A stretch of DNA of 64,000 nucleotides from Evansella sp041820985. GTDB taxonomy: Bacteria > Bacillota > Bacilli > Bacillales > Salisediminibacteriaceae. Positions within the stretch are counted from its first letter, which is position 1. Each line of letters begins with the position of its first letter. Of this stretch, positions 52,756-60,929 are shown piece after piece. Below the pieces are notes generated by a model, which worked only from the letters and a program-made list of their open reading frames with translations, was not told the DNA's origin and ran no database searches. The DNA lies in assembly GCF_041820985.1 (NCBI RefSeq), contig NZ_JBGUAU010000006.1, forward strand, positions 147,095 to 211,094, read 5' to 3'. A program made the translations under genes and the position numbers.

Positions 52756-52912
52756 GTCTTCTCAATTAGTGGTCAACTTATCTAGTATTGCTAACTTTGT
52801 AGGTAATTATTCCATTCGTTTCAGCCTATTTCATCGAAAGTTTATTATACTAATCCACTTCATAACGTATTTTCATTCGTCAGGATGTAATTTTTCACTT
52901 GCATGGAGGTTT
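52756..52912 (+). repeat. MITE-like repeat, internally deleted copy (copy D, about 157 bp)
   Basis: The head (CTCAATTAGTGGTCAACTTA, ATTCCATTCGTTTCAG) joins directly to the tail (GAAAGTTTATTATAC, AACGTATTTTCATTCG, ATGGAGGTTT). The GC-rich core is missing and the left TGAAAATACG is lost. The tail ends three bases from the stop of the NTF2-like gene. Confidence 0.82.
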
Positions 52913-52914
52913 CT

Positions 52915-53256
52915 CTATTTTTTAAACCAGACATGAATGATTTCGTTGTCTTTTACTTCATACATTGCGATTGCATACACTTCTTTTCCATTTGCTCTTC
53001 CTGTTACATACTCATGGTCGATAACGATATTTCCATCTGCAATTCTTGCTAATAATTTCGCATGATTATTAGGATTACTTTCAAAAAGGGTAGAATATAC
53101 TTCTTTCATTTTCGTTTTTCCAGTATAAATAATCTTATTTGATGGAAATTCCATTACTTTTACATCTTCACTATAACATGATAAAAATTCTTCTAATTGT
53201 TGATTATTATACGCATCTAACTGTTTCTGTGCTAAAGTTACAGCTATAGTTTCCAT
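52915..53256 (-). CDS. SnoaL/NTF2-like small protein
   Basis: This 113-aa protein has the cone-shaped NTF2-like layout. Helix one is AQKQLDAYNNQQLEEFLSCYSEDVKV, typical of SnoaL-type proteins. GKTKMKEVYSTLFESNP is the third helix, and a four-strand sheet ends EIIHVWFKK. The fold is used for small-molecule binding or isomerase-type reactions; the ligand is not readable. GGAGG precedes the ATG. It lies 19 bases downstream of the histidine kinase stop in the opposite order, that is, upstream on the strand, and may share a transcript with it. Confidence 0.8.
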   Translation of the reverse strand: METIAVTLAQKQLDAYNNQQLEEFLSCYSEDVKVMEFPSNKIIYTGKTKMKEVYSTLFESNPNNHAKLLARIADGNIVIDHEYVTGRANGKEVYAIAMYEVKDNEIIHVWFKK

Positions 53257-53275
53257 ACCTTTATGCCTCCAGATA

Positions 53276-54850
53276 TTATTCGTTTATTGTCGGTAATAAT
53301 ATTTCTAGCTTAGTTCCTTTTTTTACTTCACTTTCAATTTGGAGTTTACCATGATGGGATTCGATTATTCGTTTAGATATCATTAAACCTAAGCCTGTGC
53401 CGTCTCTCTTCGTTGAGAAAAAAGGATCTCCTAATTTTTCTATTATAGATGGCGAAATACCAATTCCTGTATCCTGTACTATTATTGACAAGGTATTGTG
53501 ATTTTTCATTTTAACCGAAACAGTGATTTCCCCTCCATCAGGCATTGCTTCCATTGCATTTTTTACAAGGTTAATAAATACTTGCTTTAAATGGTTTTTT
53601 TCACAACTCACGGGAGGTAGCTTCTTTTGGAAATCTTTATGTACCACTATAGATTTCGTTTCACATTGTACTTCATATAGAGAAAGAACTTCTTCAAAGA
53701 TTGTGGGGATTTGCTGTGATTTATAGTCAACTGCTTGTGGCTTACCTAATACTAATAACTCACTCATAATAGAGTCTATTCTTTTTAACTCGGAAAGCAT
53801 AATATCATATTTGTCAGTTTCATTATCATTTTTCTTTCGTAAAAACTGAATGTAACCTGAAACAACGGTTAATGGATTGCGAATTTCATGTGCAATTCCT
53901 GCTGCCATTTCTCCCAATAGGGATAGTTTTTCAGCATTTAACAGCTTTTCTTCTGTTCGTTTTTTTTCTGTAATATCTCTAATCACTCCTGAGATTGCAA
54001 TTACCTCTCCTGCCAAATCTCTAATTGGTGATAAAGAAACTTCCACATCTATGAAATCCCCGTTCTTTCTCCGATGTTTAGTAACAATTGTATCAATTTT
54101 TTTACCTTCTTTCACTTTACCTAAACGTTCTTCTGTTATTTTCCTGTTTTCTATTGGAATGATAGGAGCAATTCCGTTCTCAATTTCTATTTCTTTCCAG
54201 CCATAAAGCTTTTCAAAGGCAGGATTTACTGTTTTTACATTCCCCTGTAAATCAATTACTATAATAGCTTCACCTGTTTGATGGAAGAACGAATAAAGAT
54301 ATTCCTGTTGAGAATGAAGTTCATGCTTCGCTTTTTGTTCTTTCTCCTCTACTTTTTTCCATAGAGAGTTTGTAAATCTTAATTGAAAAAAGAAAAATAA
54401 CATCATTAATAAAGAAAACAAAATAAAATAAGCAATGTCAAAGGGATAATCCACATTCATAAAAATAGATTCGAAATGAAACACAAAGAAGTAAACTAAC
54501 AATACTTTTGTAATTAGTCCACCTACAATAATTGCAATATAGCTTTGATATATAGAACATAATATAAGTCCTAATAAAATGAAAATATAATTTACTAAAT
54601 ATGGGTATTGAATTAATAGGTAAAATATATATGAAAAGTATCCAAGGATCATAATATACATCGTTAATATTGGATTTTGGCTTCTTTTATAAATAATTAA
54701 TAGAAATAACACAATTACTAAACCGACTGGTGGCCAAATAGTAGAAAATTGTGGATCCATAACAAAATATACTACAGTCATTAAAATGTAGAATAATGCT
54801 AATAATTTAATTAATAATCTATTTCTTTTATATATTAAATTACGTTTCAC
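53276..54850 (-). CDS. Orphan membrane sensor histidine kinase (sporulation kinase type)
   Basis: The protein is 524 aa. Five or six transmembrane helices (about 10-165), a short coiled segment, a PAS domain (AIIVIDLQGNVKTVNPAFEKLYGW, about 195-310) and a HisKA domain with the phospho-His in AGIAHEIRNPLTVVSG (about 322) lead to a HATPase with NLVKNAMEAM, DTGIGI and GTGLGL. The layout is that of Bacillus KinB/KinC/KinE-like kinases feeding Spo0F. No response regulator gene is adjacent. The start is GTG with GGGG about ten bases upstream. Confidence 0.9.
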   Translation of the reverse strand: MKRNLIYKRNRLLIKLLALFYILMTVVYFVMDPQFSTIWPPVGLVIVLFLLIIYKRSQNPILTMYIMILGYFSYIFYLLIQYPYLVNYIFILLGLILCSIYQSYIAIIVGGLITKVLLVYFFVFHFESIFMNVDYPFDIAYFILFSLLMMLFFFFQLRFTNSLWKKVEEKEQKAKHELHSQQEYLYSFFHQTGEAIIVIDLQGNVKTVNPAFEKLYGWKEIEIENGIAPIIPIENRKITEERLGKVKEGKKIDTIVTKHRRKNGDFIDVEVSLSPIRDLAGEVIAISGVIRDITEKKRTEEKLLNAEKLSLLGEMAAGIAHEIRNPLTVVSGYIQFLRKKNDNETDKYDIMLSELKRIDSIMSELLVLGKPQAVDYKSQQIPTIFEEVLSLYEVQCETKSIVVHKDFQKKLPPVSCEKNHLKQVFINLVKNAMEAMPDGGEITVSVKMKNHNTLSIIVQDTGIGISPSIIEKLGDPFFSTKRDGTGLGLMISKRIIESHHGKLQIESEVKKGTKLEILLPTINE

Positions 54851-54881
54851 TTATACAATACCCCTATCCACTACACCATAA

Positions 54882-54914
54882 AAAACTTAACAGATATTAT
54901 CAATCTGTTAAGTT
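54882..54914 (-). terminator. Terminator of topB
   Basis: AAAACTTAACAGAT pairs perfectly with ATCTGTTAAGTTTT around a short loop, about 57 bases past the topB stop and 32 bases before the kinase start. Confidence 0.82.
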
Positions 54915-54970
54915 TTCTTTTACTATTTTATTCTTTCTTTATTTATACGTCAAACATATACATATTTCCT

Positions 54971-57169
54971 CTATTTTTGACTCCTTTCTTCAGTAGTTAG
55001 AAACCGAAACTCTACTTTCCTCGTTTGACTATTCCAGATTAACCTAGCATCAAAGGCTTTTTGTTCTTTCTGAAAACCTTTAATTATATTTGTTTCCCCG
55101 TCAGTTAGTAATTTTCTTACATTTGCTTCTGATACCTTTTTTCCTAGAAGTTCTTTGGAAATGGTAAAATTACATTTTGTACTTTGATAATTAGAACAAC
55201 CATAAAAATTTCCTTTATTAATAATTGATCCAGTACATAATTTACATTGCCCTAACATAGTATCTCGTTTCTTTCTAGAATATGCTCCTTTTTTTCCAGT
55301 TCCTATTTTCTCAACATCAACATTATCAAAGGACCATTGTTGAGACTGTTTTATTGCATCCTCTAATAAACTAGCAGTTAGTTTTTTCGCTTGTTCCATA
55401 AATACTTTTGGGGATGCTTTTCCTTCTCCTATTTCGTGTAAACGTTGTTCCCATTTTGCTGTCATTTCCGCAGATGCCAGTAAACTGTTGCCAATTGCAT
55501 CAATCAACAATTTACCTTTTTCTGTAGGATAAACTTGATTCTTCACTACCTGAATATATTTTCTATCTTTTAGTAAACCGATAATTCCAGCGCGAGTTGC
55601 CTCGGTTCCTAGTCCTTCTGTTCTCTTTAAAACTTTGATGAGCTCATCATCCTGTAACGACTTACCAGCAGTCTTCATTACTGTAATTAATTCACCCTCT
55701 GAATAACGTTTCGGGGGTTGTGTCTTCCCATCTTTTAACGTAACATTTTCAACAACACCTGCTACTCCATCGGATAATAGTGGTAACTGTTGCTCCTCAC
55801 CTTTTTCTTTCTTTCCTTGTGGTTCTTCAAAAAGTACTTTTCGCCATCCCTCTTGAACTAGCTGTTTTCCTTTTGAGATAAATGTAGCTCGGTTACCTAC
55901 TAATGTATGTAACGTAGTATAATCAAATATTGCCTTGTCATAGTGAGCTGCGATAAGCCTTTCAACAATCAGAGAATATATTCTTTCTTCCTCATTAGAA
56001 AGCTTGTTTGGATCTACTACTTGTTCTGTAGGGATAATTGCATAGTGATCGGACACCTTCTTTTCATTAACATATCTCTTATTATGAAGAATGGAAGAAA
56101 TGGGTAAAGGGAAATAACGACCAAACTGTTCAAATTTACTAAGTTTCTGTAATATGTCAGGAAACATGTTTGCTTCCTCTTTCGTAATGAAATTAGAATC
56201 TGACCTAGGGTAAGAGATAATCCCTTTTACATATAACTTCTGGGCAATATCCAATGTTTTCTGAGGGGGAAATTGGTACCGTTTATTTGCTGTTAACTGT
56301 AGGCTAGAAAGGTTAAATAAAAATGGAGGATTAAATTCTTTTCGTTCTTTTTCTGATGAATGGAGAATAGCATCTTTCCCACGACAGAACTGAGCAATTC
56401 TTTCTGCCATTTCTTTATCCTTAATCCGAGTCTCGTTTTCCTTATGCCAAGTACCATCGTATTTTTTCCCATCCATTTGAAAGGTTGCTTTCACTTCCCA
56501 AAATGGCTCTGATATAAAATCACTTATTTCACTTTCTCGTTTTACAATTAAGGCCAAGGTAGGGGTCTGTACTCTTCCTGTAGAAAATACATCAGAAATA
56601 CCTTTTTGTTGAAGTAACAGTGTATATGCTCTTGAAGCGTTCATTCCAACAAGCCAATCTGCAAACGAGCGACTTAACGCTTCATTGTATATACTTCTAG
56701 TCTCTTTTTCATCTAGAAGGTTTTGAAAACCATTTAAAACTGCATTTGCAGTGAGAGAGGATATCCATAATCGTTTCATCGGTTTAGTGTTTTTACATAA
56801 AGATAATATAACTCTAACAATAGCTTCCCCTTCTCTACCTGCATCCCCTGCAATAATGATTTCTGTTATATTTCGATCATGAACGTAACCTTTTATAATA
56901 TTATATTGCTTCCATTTTGATTTCACTACCCGATGTTGAAATCGCTCTGGAATAATAGGTAAAGTAGCTAATGACCATTTTTTCCAACTTGCGTTATATG
57001 TATCCGGGGGAACTAGTTCACATAGATGACCTATAGCCCAAGTGCAAATTGCACCATTTGGAAAATGCGGATTTGATGATATTTCTATGTACCCTGATTT
57101 TTTCGTATGAGGAAAAGGGGCTGCAAGCTTTGCTCCTTGGTCAGGTTTTTCAGCAATAATTAGTTTCAT
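54971..57169 (-). CDS. topB: DNA topoisomerase III
   Basis: This 732-aa type IA topoisomerase, which decatenates and unknots DNA, has a TOPRIM domain (LIIAEKPDQGAKL and AGDAGREGEAIV, with the acidic residues) at the start. The gate domains include WLVGMNASRAYTLLLQ, and FSTGRVQTPTLALIVKRE follows. The catalytic Tyr is in GIISYPRSDSNFI (about 319). The C-terminus holds one zinc-like CKLCTGSIINKGNFYGCSNY unit. ATG 57169 with GAGGGTG upstream is used instead of 57178. Length matches B. subtilis TopB. It is not linked to plasmid or conjugation genes, so it is the chromosomal enzyme. Confidence 0.95.
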   Translation of the reverse strand: MKLIIAEKPDQGAKLAAPFPHTKKSGYIEISSNPHFPNGAICTWAIGHLCELVPPDTYNASWKKWSLATLPIIPERFQHRVVKSKWKQYNIIKGYVHDRNITEIIIAGDAGREGEAIVRVILSLCKNTKPMKRLWISSLTANAVLNGFQNLLDEKETRSIYNEALSRSFADWLVGMNASRAYTLLLQQKGISDVFSTGRVQTPTLALIVKRESEISDFISEPFWEVKATFQMDGKKYDGTWHKENETRIKDKEMAERIAQFCRGKDAILHSSEKERKEFNPPFLFNLSSLQLTANKRYQFPPQKTLDIAQKLYVKGIISYPRSDSNFITKEEANMFPDILQKLSKFEQFGRYFPLPISSILHNKRYVNEKKVSDHYAIIPTEQVVDPNKLSNEEERIYSLIVERLIAAHYDKAIFDYTTLHTLVGNRATFISKGKQLVQEGWRKVLFEEPQGKKEKGEEQQLPLLSDGVAGVVENVTLKDGKTQPPKRYSEGELITVMKTAGKSLQDDELIKVLKRTEGLGTEATRAGIIGLLKDRKYIQVVKNQVYPTEKGKLLIDAIGNSLLASAEMTAKWEQRLHEIGEGKASPKVFMEQAKKLTASLLEDAIKQSQQWSFDNVDVEKIGTGKKGAYSRKKRDTMLGQCKLCTGSIINKGNFYGCSNYQSTKCNFTISKELLGKKVSEANVRKLLTDGETNIIKGFQKEQKAFDARLIWNSQTRKVEFRFLTTEERSQK

Positions 57170-57289
57170 AAAATACACCCTCTACTCCCTTAATTTACAG
57201 AACACTTGTTTCTATTATAATATATCTATCTCAAAAATTATAGTAGAAATAAATGATAATGTGAACTTTTAATGATACTTTAGAAAACT

Positions 57290-57445
57290 GCCCACAGCAT
57301 AGAAGACACCGTGAAGAATGAACGGTTGTTGCACTTGTGCCTTGAGTGGAAAGGAGTGGACTGTAGCGAATGGAATAGAAACCTGCAAAGTTAGTCATAC
57401 TAAAAAAGTTTGACTACCATGAACCCACGTATTTTCAGGGTAGAC
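57290..57445 (-). repeat. MITE-like repeat, partial degenerate copy in tandem (copy E2)
   Basis: On the reverse strand it starts at the shared GTCTACC junction (57439-57445) and continues TGAAAATACGT, a diverged head, TTTCTATTCCATTCGCTACA and GTCCACTCCTTTCC. It then loses similarity and ends near CTGTGGGCAG. The tail is absent. It joins copy E1 head to tail. Confidence 0.75.
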
Positions 57446-57717
57446 TTCCATGAAAGTGACCATTTCACCATGGCGGATGAAAATACATTATTAGATGATT
57501 GCGTAACATCAACTTTCTATGGAATGAGCGAATGCCCACGGAACTCCAGTGGGAAGCAGAGCAGAGGCGAGACACCGTAGCAGACGAAGTCGTGAAGGTG
57601 GCTCGGCAGCTCCCCACAGGAAAGGGAGTGGGCAGTAGCGAATGGAATAGAAACCAACAATATTAGGAATACTAGATAAGTTAACCACCAATTGAGCAAC
57701 GTATTTTCAGGGTAGAC
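57440..57717 (-). repeat. MITE-like repeat, full-length copy (copy E1, 278 bp)
   Basis: On the reverse strand it runs GTCTACC, TGAAAATACGT (57699-57709), AATTGGTGGTTAACTTATCT, a GC-rich core (GTGGGGAGCTGCCGAGCC, GGTGTCTCGCCTCTGCTCTG, CCCACTGGAGTTCCGTGGG), CATTCGCTCATTCC and the tail ATGTATTTTCATCCGCCATG. It ends at a second GTCTAC (57440). Apparent 60-codon ORFs across it are artefacts. The surrounding 57170-57781 holds only these repeats and the downstream promoter. Confidence 0.88.
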
Positions 57718-57781
57718 TTCATTTTCTATTTATCATTCTTTTATTATCAATTATAATAACAATAACGAAGGAGGTCTCATT

Positions 57782-58489
57782 ATGCTTGAACAAATCTTCC
57801 ATCCATCAGAACTACGCGTAGATGCACTATTTCTTTCTTACGCACACATCTTCATTTTACTTTTATTTGGAGTATGCGTTATATGGATGTACCTCCATCG
57901 ACAAAAGTCCTACATGATCAAAGTGAGGTGGGTATTATTAGCAATTCTTTTACTGTCCGAAATTTTGTTACTAATATGGACAATATCAAATAATATGTGG
58001 ACTGTTAGAAGTAATCTCCCATTGAATTTATGTACAATTAGCATTTATTTGAGTGCATTTATGTTAATCACTCGTTCGTATAGAGTCTTTGAAATTATTT
58101 ATTTTTTCGGTATCGGGGGAGCTTTACAAGCATTATTAACTCCTGATCTATTTTATACGTTTCCACATTTTCGATTTGTTCATTTTTTCATAGCTCATAT
58201 TGCAATAATTTTAGCTATCCTCTATATGATCTGGGTTTACAAAATGACTCCTACATGGAAGTCTATCGTAAAATCCTTTATTACATTAAACATCATCGCA
58301 TTTTTTGTTTTTCTCGTTAATATTCAAACTGGAGCTAACTATATGTTTCTTGCCAGAAAACCAAAAGGACCGAGCATACTAGATTGGCTTGGCCCTTACC
58401 CTTGGTATATTTTATCATTAGAAGTTCTTACACTAACAATGTTTATTCTCCTATATCTACCTTTCTATATCAAAAAGAAAAGGTTGTGA
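57782..58489 (+). CDS. YwaF-like integral membrane protein (TIGR02206)
   Basis: This 235-aa protein has six or seven transmembrane helices. The conserved signature is LPLNLCTISIYLSAF, then FFGIGGALQALLTPD and FPHFRFVHFFIAHIAII, with the conserved Asn/Cys and His positions, near the B. subtilis YwaF length (237). Function of the family is unknown. AAGGAGG lies before the ATG. It is convergent with the DUF4129 gene, with only a 12-base gap and no visible terminator. Confidence 0.9.
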   Translation: MLEQIFHPSELRVDALFLSYAHIFILLLFGVCVIWMYLHRQKSYMIKVRWVLLAILLLSEILLLIWTISNNMWTVRSNLPLNLCTISIYLSAFMLITRSYRVFEIIYFFGIGGALQALLTPDLFYTFPHFRFVHFFIAHIAIILAILYMIWVYKMTPTWKSIVKSFITLNIIAFFVFLVNIQTGANYMFLARKPKGPSILDWLGPYPWYILSLEVLTLTMFILLYLPFYIKKKRL

Positions 58490-58501
58490 TGTTCTAAGTA
58501 C

Positions 58502-59818
58502 TTATTTTTCATTATCTAGATATGTTTTTAATTCATCCACTTTCTCCTTTTCAATTTGTTCTTTACTATATCGAGCCTTTGCATAAGTCGTAGCCAACAT
58601 TGTATTTCGTTCATCTTTTTTGTCAAGTTCCTTCATTGTTTCCATAGGAGTGTTACTTTCCCTGAACTTATACCCTTTTTTCATTTGCTTTAGTATATAG
58701 TGCCTATACAAAAATCTAGCTCTTTCAGCATTTGATTTTAAATCTTTCCACTTCGGTTCACGTTTGAAGGTTTCTGTAAACCAATCCTTCAGTCGTTCTT
58801 CGTATCCGTGACGAAATTGCTTCCAATCAAATGCACTTTCTTTTTCGTCCACATACGCTAAAAGGTCTTCTTCCTTCTCACTATTAAATAAATTTAACAT
58901 CTTCCCTAACCAAATTCGTAATGCTCTAAGCCATCCTCTAATTTTCTTGAAGAAGATATAGAGTAAGATAATTGACCCTGCAACTAAAAGAATAATAAGA
59001 ATGACAGAGAAGATTCGCTCTAAAATAACGGCAATGATAGACGGATCACCTGGTTCCTCCATGAAATCTGGTGGAACTATTTCCGCAGGCTCGATTGATG
59101 TAATATTTTCTGGTGGCTCATTTTCAAATAATTGAACAAACCATATGAGAATATTACGAATTGCTTCTTTTAATTGGTCGATTATCTCCTGAACATAGCG
59201 ATAATTTGCGATGATGATTATGAAGATAACCGTTAAACCAATAAATATGCGGTTATGCCATGTCATCGTCTTGTTAATTAATCCGTTCTTTTTTTCCGTC
59301 AATGTAGCACTTTTTAATTGACGGCTATTTGAGACAAATAAAGTGAAAACTACTGTTAACAATCCTGTCCATGTAATGTAATCACTATATGGCTGTAATA
59401 TTTCACTATTTCGAAAGAAAAAGAAAATGATAAAATAACTAAGTAAACTAATCCATAGATAAGAAACAGGAAATACTGTTTCCCAAGAATTCTCTACGTA
59501 GTTTATTCCACGAATCACCATGAATATGGCAAAGAGAAAAAAGATGCTGGTTGCGATTATACCGTCTATTAATAGATAAGCTACTATAGCACTTGAAAAC
59601 AAATTGAAAAGAACATATACCCATTTTTTTGAATTCTTAATAAAAACCCTTAAACATATTCCAATCAAAAACATTACTGGTAATACGGTAATTAAAACGA
59701 AAAGTTGTGATTCCATAGAAAAGATTCCAATCATAAAAATCAAAGGAAACAAACATAAATATTCTAACAAACCGTAAATCCACTTTTTGACTACCTCTTC
59801 CCAATAATGATTAATCAT
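58502..59818 (-). CDS. DUF4129 membrane protein of a MoxR operon, lacking a transglutaminase domain
   Basis: This 438-aa protein has about six transmembrane helices (residues 15-205), an extracytoplasmic stretch rich in Glu and Pro, one more helix (about 260-285), and a cytoplasmic DUF4129 region near the end (ERARFLYRHYILKQMKKGYKF). In B. subtilis YebA and many relatives a papain-like transglutaminase domain sits between the helices; here no such Cys-His-Asp core is present. ATG 59818 follows AGGTG and overlaps the DUF58 gene by eight bases, so the GTG at 59827 is not used. Confidence 0.85.
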   Translation of the reverse strand: MINHYWEEVVKKWIYGLLEYLCLFPLIFMIGIFSMESQLFVLITVLPVMFLIGICLRVFIKNSKKWVYVLFNLFSSAIVAYLLIDGIIATSIFFLFAIFMVIRGINYVENSWETVFPVSYLWISLLSYFIIFFFFRNSEILQPYSDYITWTGLLTVVFTLFVSNSRQLKSATLTEKKNGLINKTMTWHNRIFIGLTVIFIIIIANYRYVQEIIDQLKEAIRNILIWFVQLFENEPPENITSIEPAEIVPPDFMEEPGDPSIIAVILERIFSVILIILLVAGSIILLYIFFKKIRGWLRALRIWLGKMLNLFNSEKEEDLLAYVDEKESAFDWKQFRHGYEERLKDWFTETFKREPKWKDLKSNAERARFLYRHYILKQMKKGYKFRESNTPMETMKELDKKDERNTMLATTYAKARYSKEQIEKEKVDELKTYLDNEK

Positions 59819-60929
59819 GGTTATCACCTATTTCATCCGTAACAGTATCATTTAATAATAAAACTTCAATGGAATTGCCATTACTCTCAAGCTCACGAAT
59901 TTGTTGTTCCATTGTTTCTGTTACATAGACCGTTATAATTAATATATCTGTATCTTTTCTATTAAATGAAATATCCTCACCTAAAAAAGAGTTAAAATTC
60001 ATACTGCGATCCATTTTCACTTTTGCCATCGTCTGAAAAATATACTGAAGCTGGTCCTGTCCGCTCCCTGGTTCCACTCGAACAGAGTGCTTAATTCGTT
60101 TGACCTCTTCATCTGGCTCAATGATGTAAGAATTACATCCAAAACCTGTGCCTATCCCTTGTTCAATGGAATGTTGAGCAATAGATGCAGCATATGAAAT
60201 AGCTTTTTCAATAATTGCTTCATCTTTAATTGGCATCCAAATATCTTCCGTCAAATCAAAATTTACATATATCATTAAATGATGATCTGAAGTATAATCC
60301 ATTTTACTTACTTGTAATGAATTGGTTCGCGCTGTTGCATTCCAGTTCACAGATTTCATAGGATCTCCAGTAGAATATTCTCTTACCCCAGCAATAATAA
60401 ATGGATCTTCCATAATCCATCTTCGAACGGTAATATCACCTTGCCAACTCGTGGAAGGCAGAGGAATATCTTCAATTGGAACTAGTTGAGGATATATATA
60501 AATATCCGCAGAAACATCAATTTCTTGTTTTTTTATCACTAGTCCAAATGGATCACCACTCGACATAGTCACAAAATTTTGCCAATAATGACCTCTTTTC
60601 TCCGCGGTAATATAATGTCGTCTCGTGACTTTTTGATATGGCATTAAACTGAACAAACTTCTATGAAATTGATTATCCACTATCTCTAATGTTGATTGTT
60701 GTTTGAATTGGAGATGAGAACTAAACTTCGATTCTAGTCTAAGCCACGGTACTGGAAGAACTTTTTGATTAACAATCTCTTCTATCATTTCTACCGTCTC
60801 TCCTTCAAACACGGCCTCTTGACTAAAGTAGCGAGTATACTTTATATTCCGTAAAGCTAGTTTATCGAAAATCGTTCTTTGAAAGAGAATAATTAAAACG
60901 GTAAAAATAATGAACCATTGAATACCCAT
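59811..60929 (-). CDS. DUF58 protein (YeaD-like)
   Basis: The protein is 372 aa. It has one N-terminal membrane segment, a beta-rich domain, and the DUF58 core with VREYSTGDPMKSVNWNATARTNSLQVSKM, the signature stretch, followed by a von Willebrand factor A-like fold (LMIYVNFDL, MIDAS-like). The usual role is as a partner of MoxR ATPases in assembly or maturation of surface complexes. Its start overlaps the MoxR stop by one base (TAATG) and its end overlaps the DUF4129 start, so the three are tightly coupled. Confidence 0.92.
   Translation of the reverse strand: MGIQWFIIFTVLIILFQRTIFDKLALRNIKYTRYFSQEAVFEGETVEMIEEIVNQKVLPVPWLRLESKFSSHLQFKQQSTLEIVDNQFHRSLFSLMPYQKVTRRHYITAEKRGHYWQNFVTMSSGDPFGLVIKKQEIDVSADIYIYPQLVPIEDIPLPSTSWQGDITVRRWIMEDPFIIAGVREYSTGDPMKSVNWNATARTNSLQVSKMDYTSDHHLMIYVNFDLTEDIWMPIKDEAIIEKAISYAASIAQHSIEQGIGTGFGCNSYIIEPDEEVKRIKHSVRVEPGSGQDQLQYIFQTMAKVKMDRSMNFNSFLGEDISFNRKDTDILIITVYVTETMEQQIRELESNGNSIEVLLLNDTVTDEIGDNHD

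Noticed and set aside
57509..57699. Two 60-aa reverse ORFs beginning like the N-terminus of the longest add reading
   Set aside because: They are translations of the same dispersed repeat head in two frames, not proteins.
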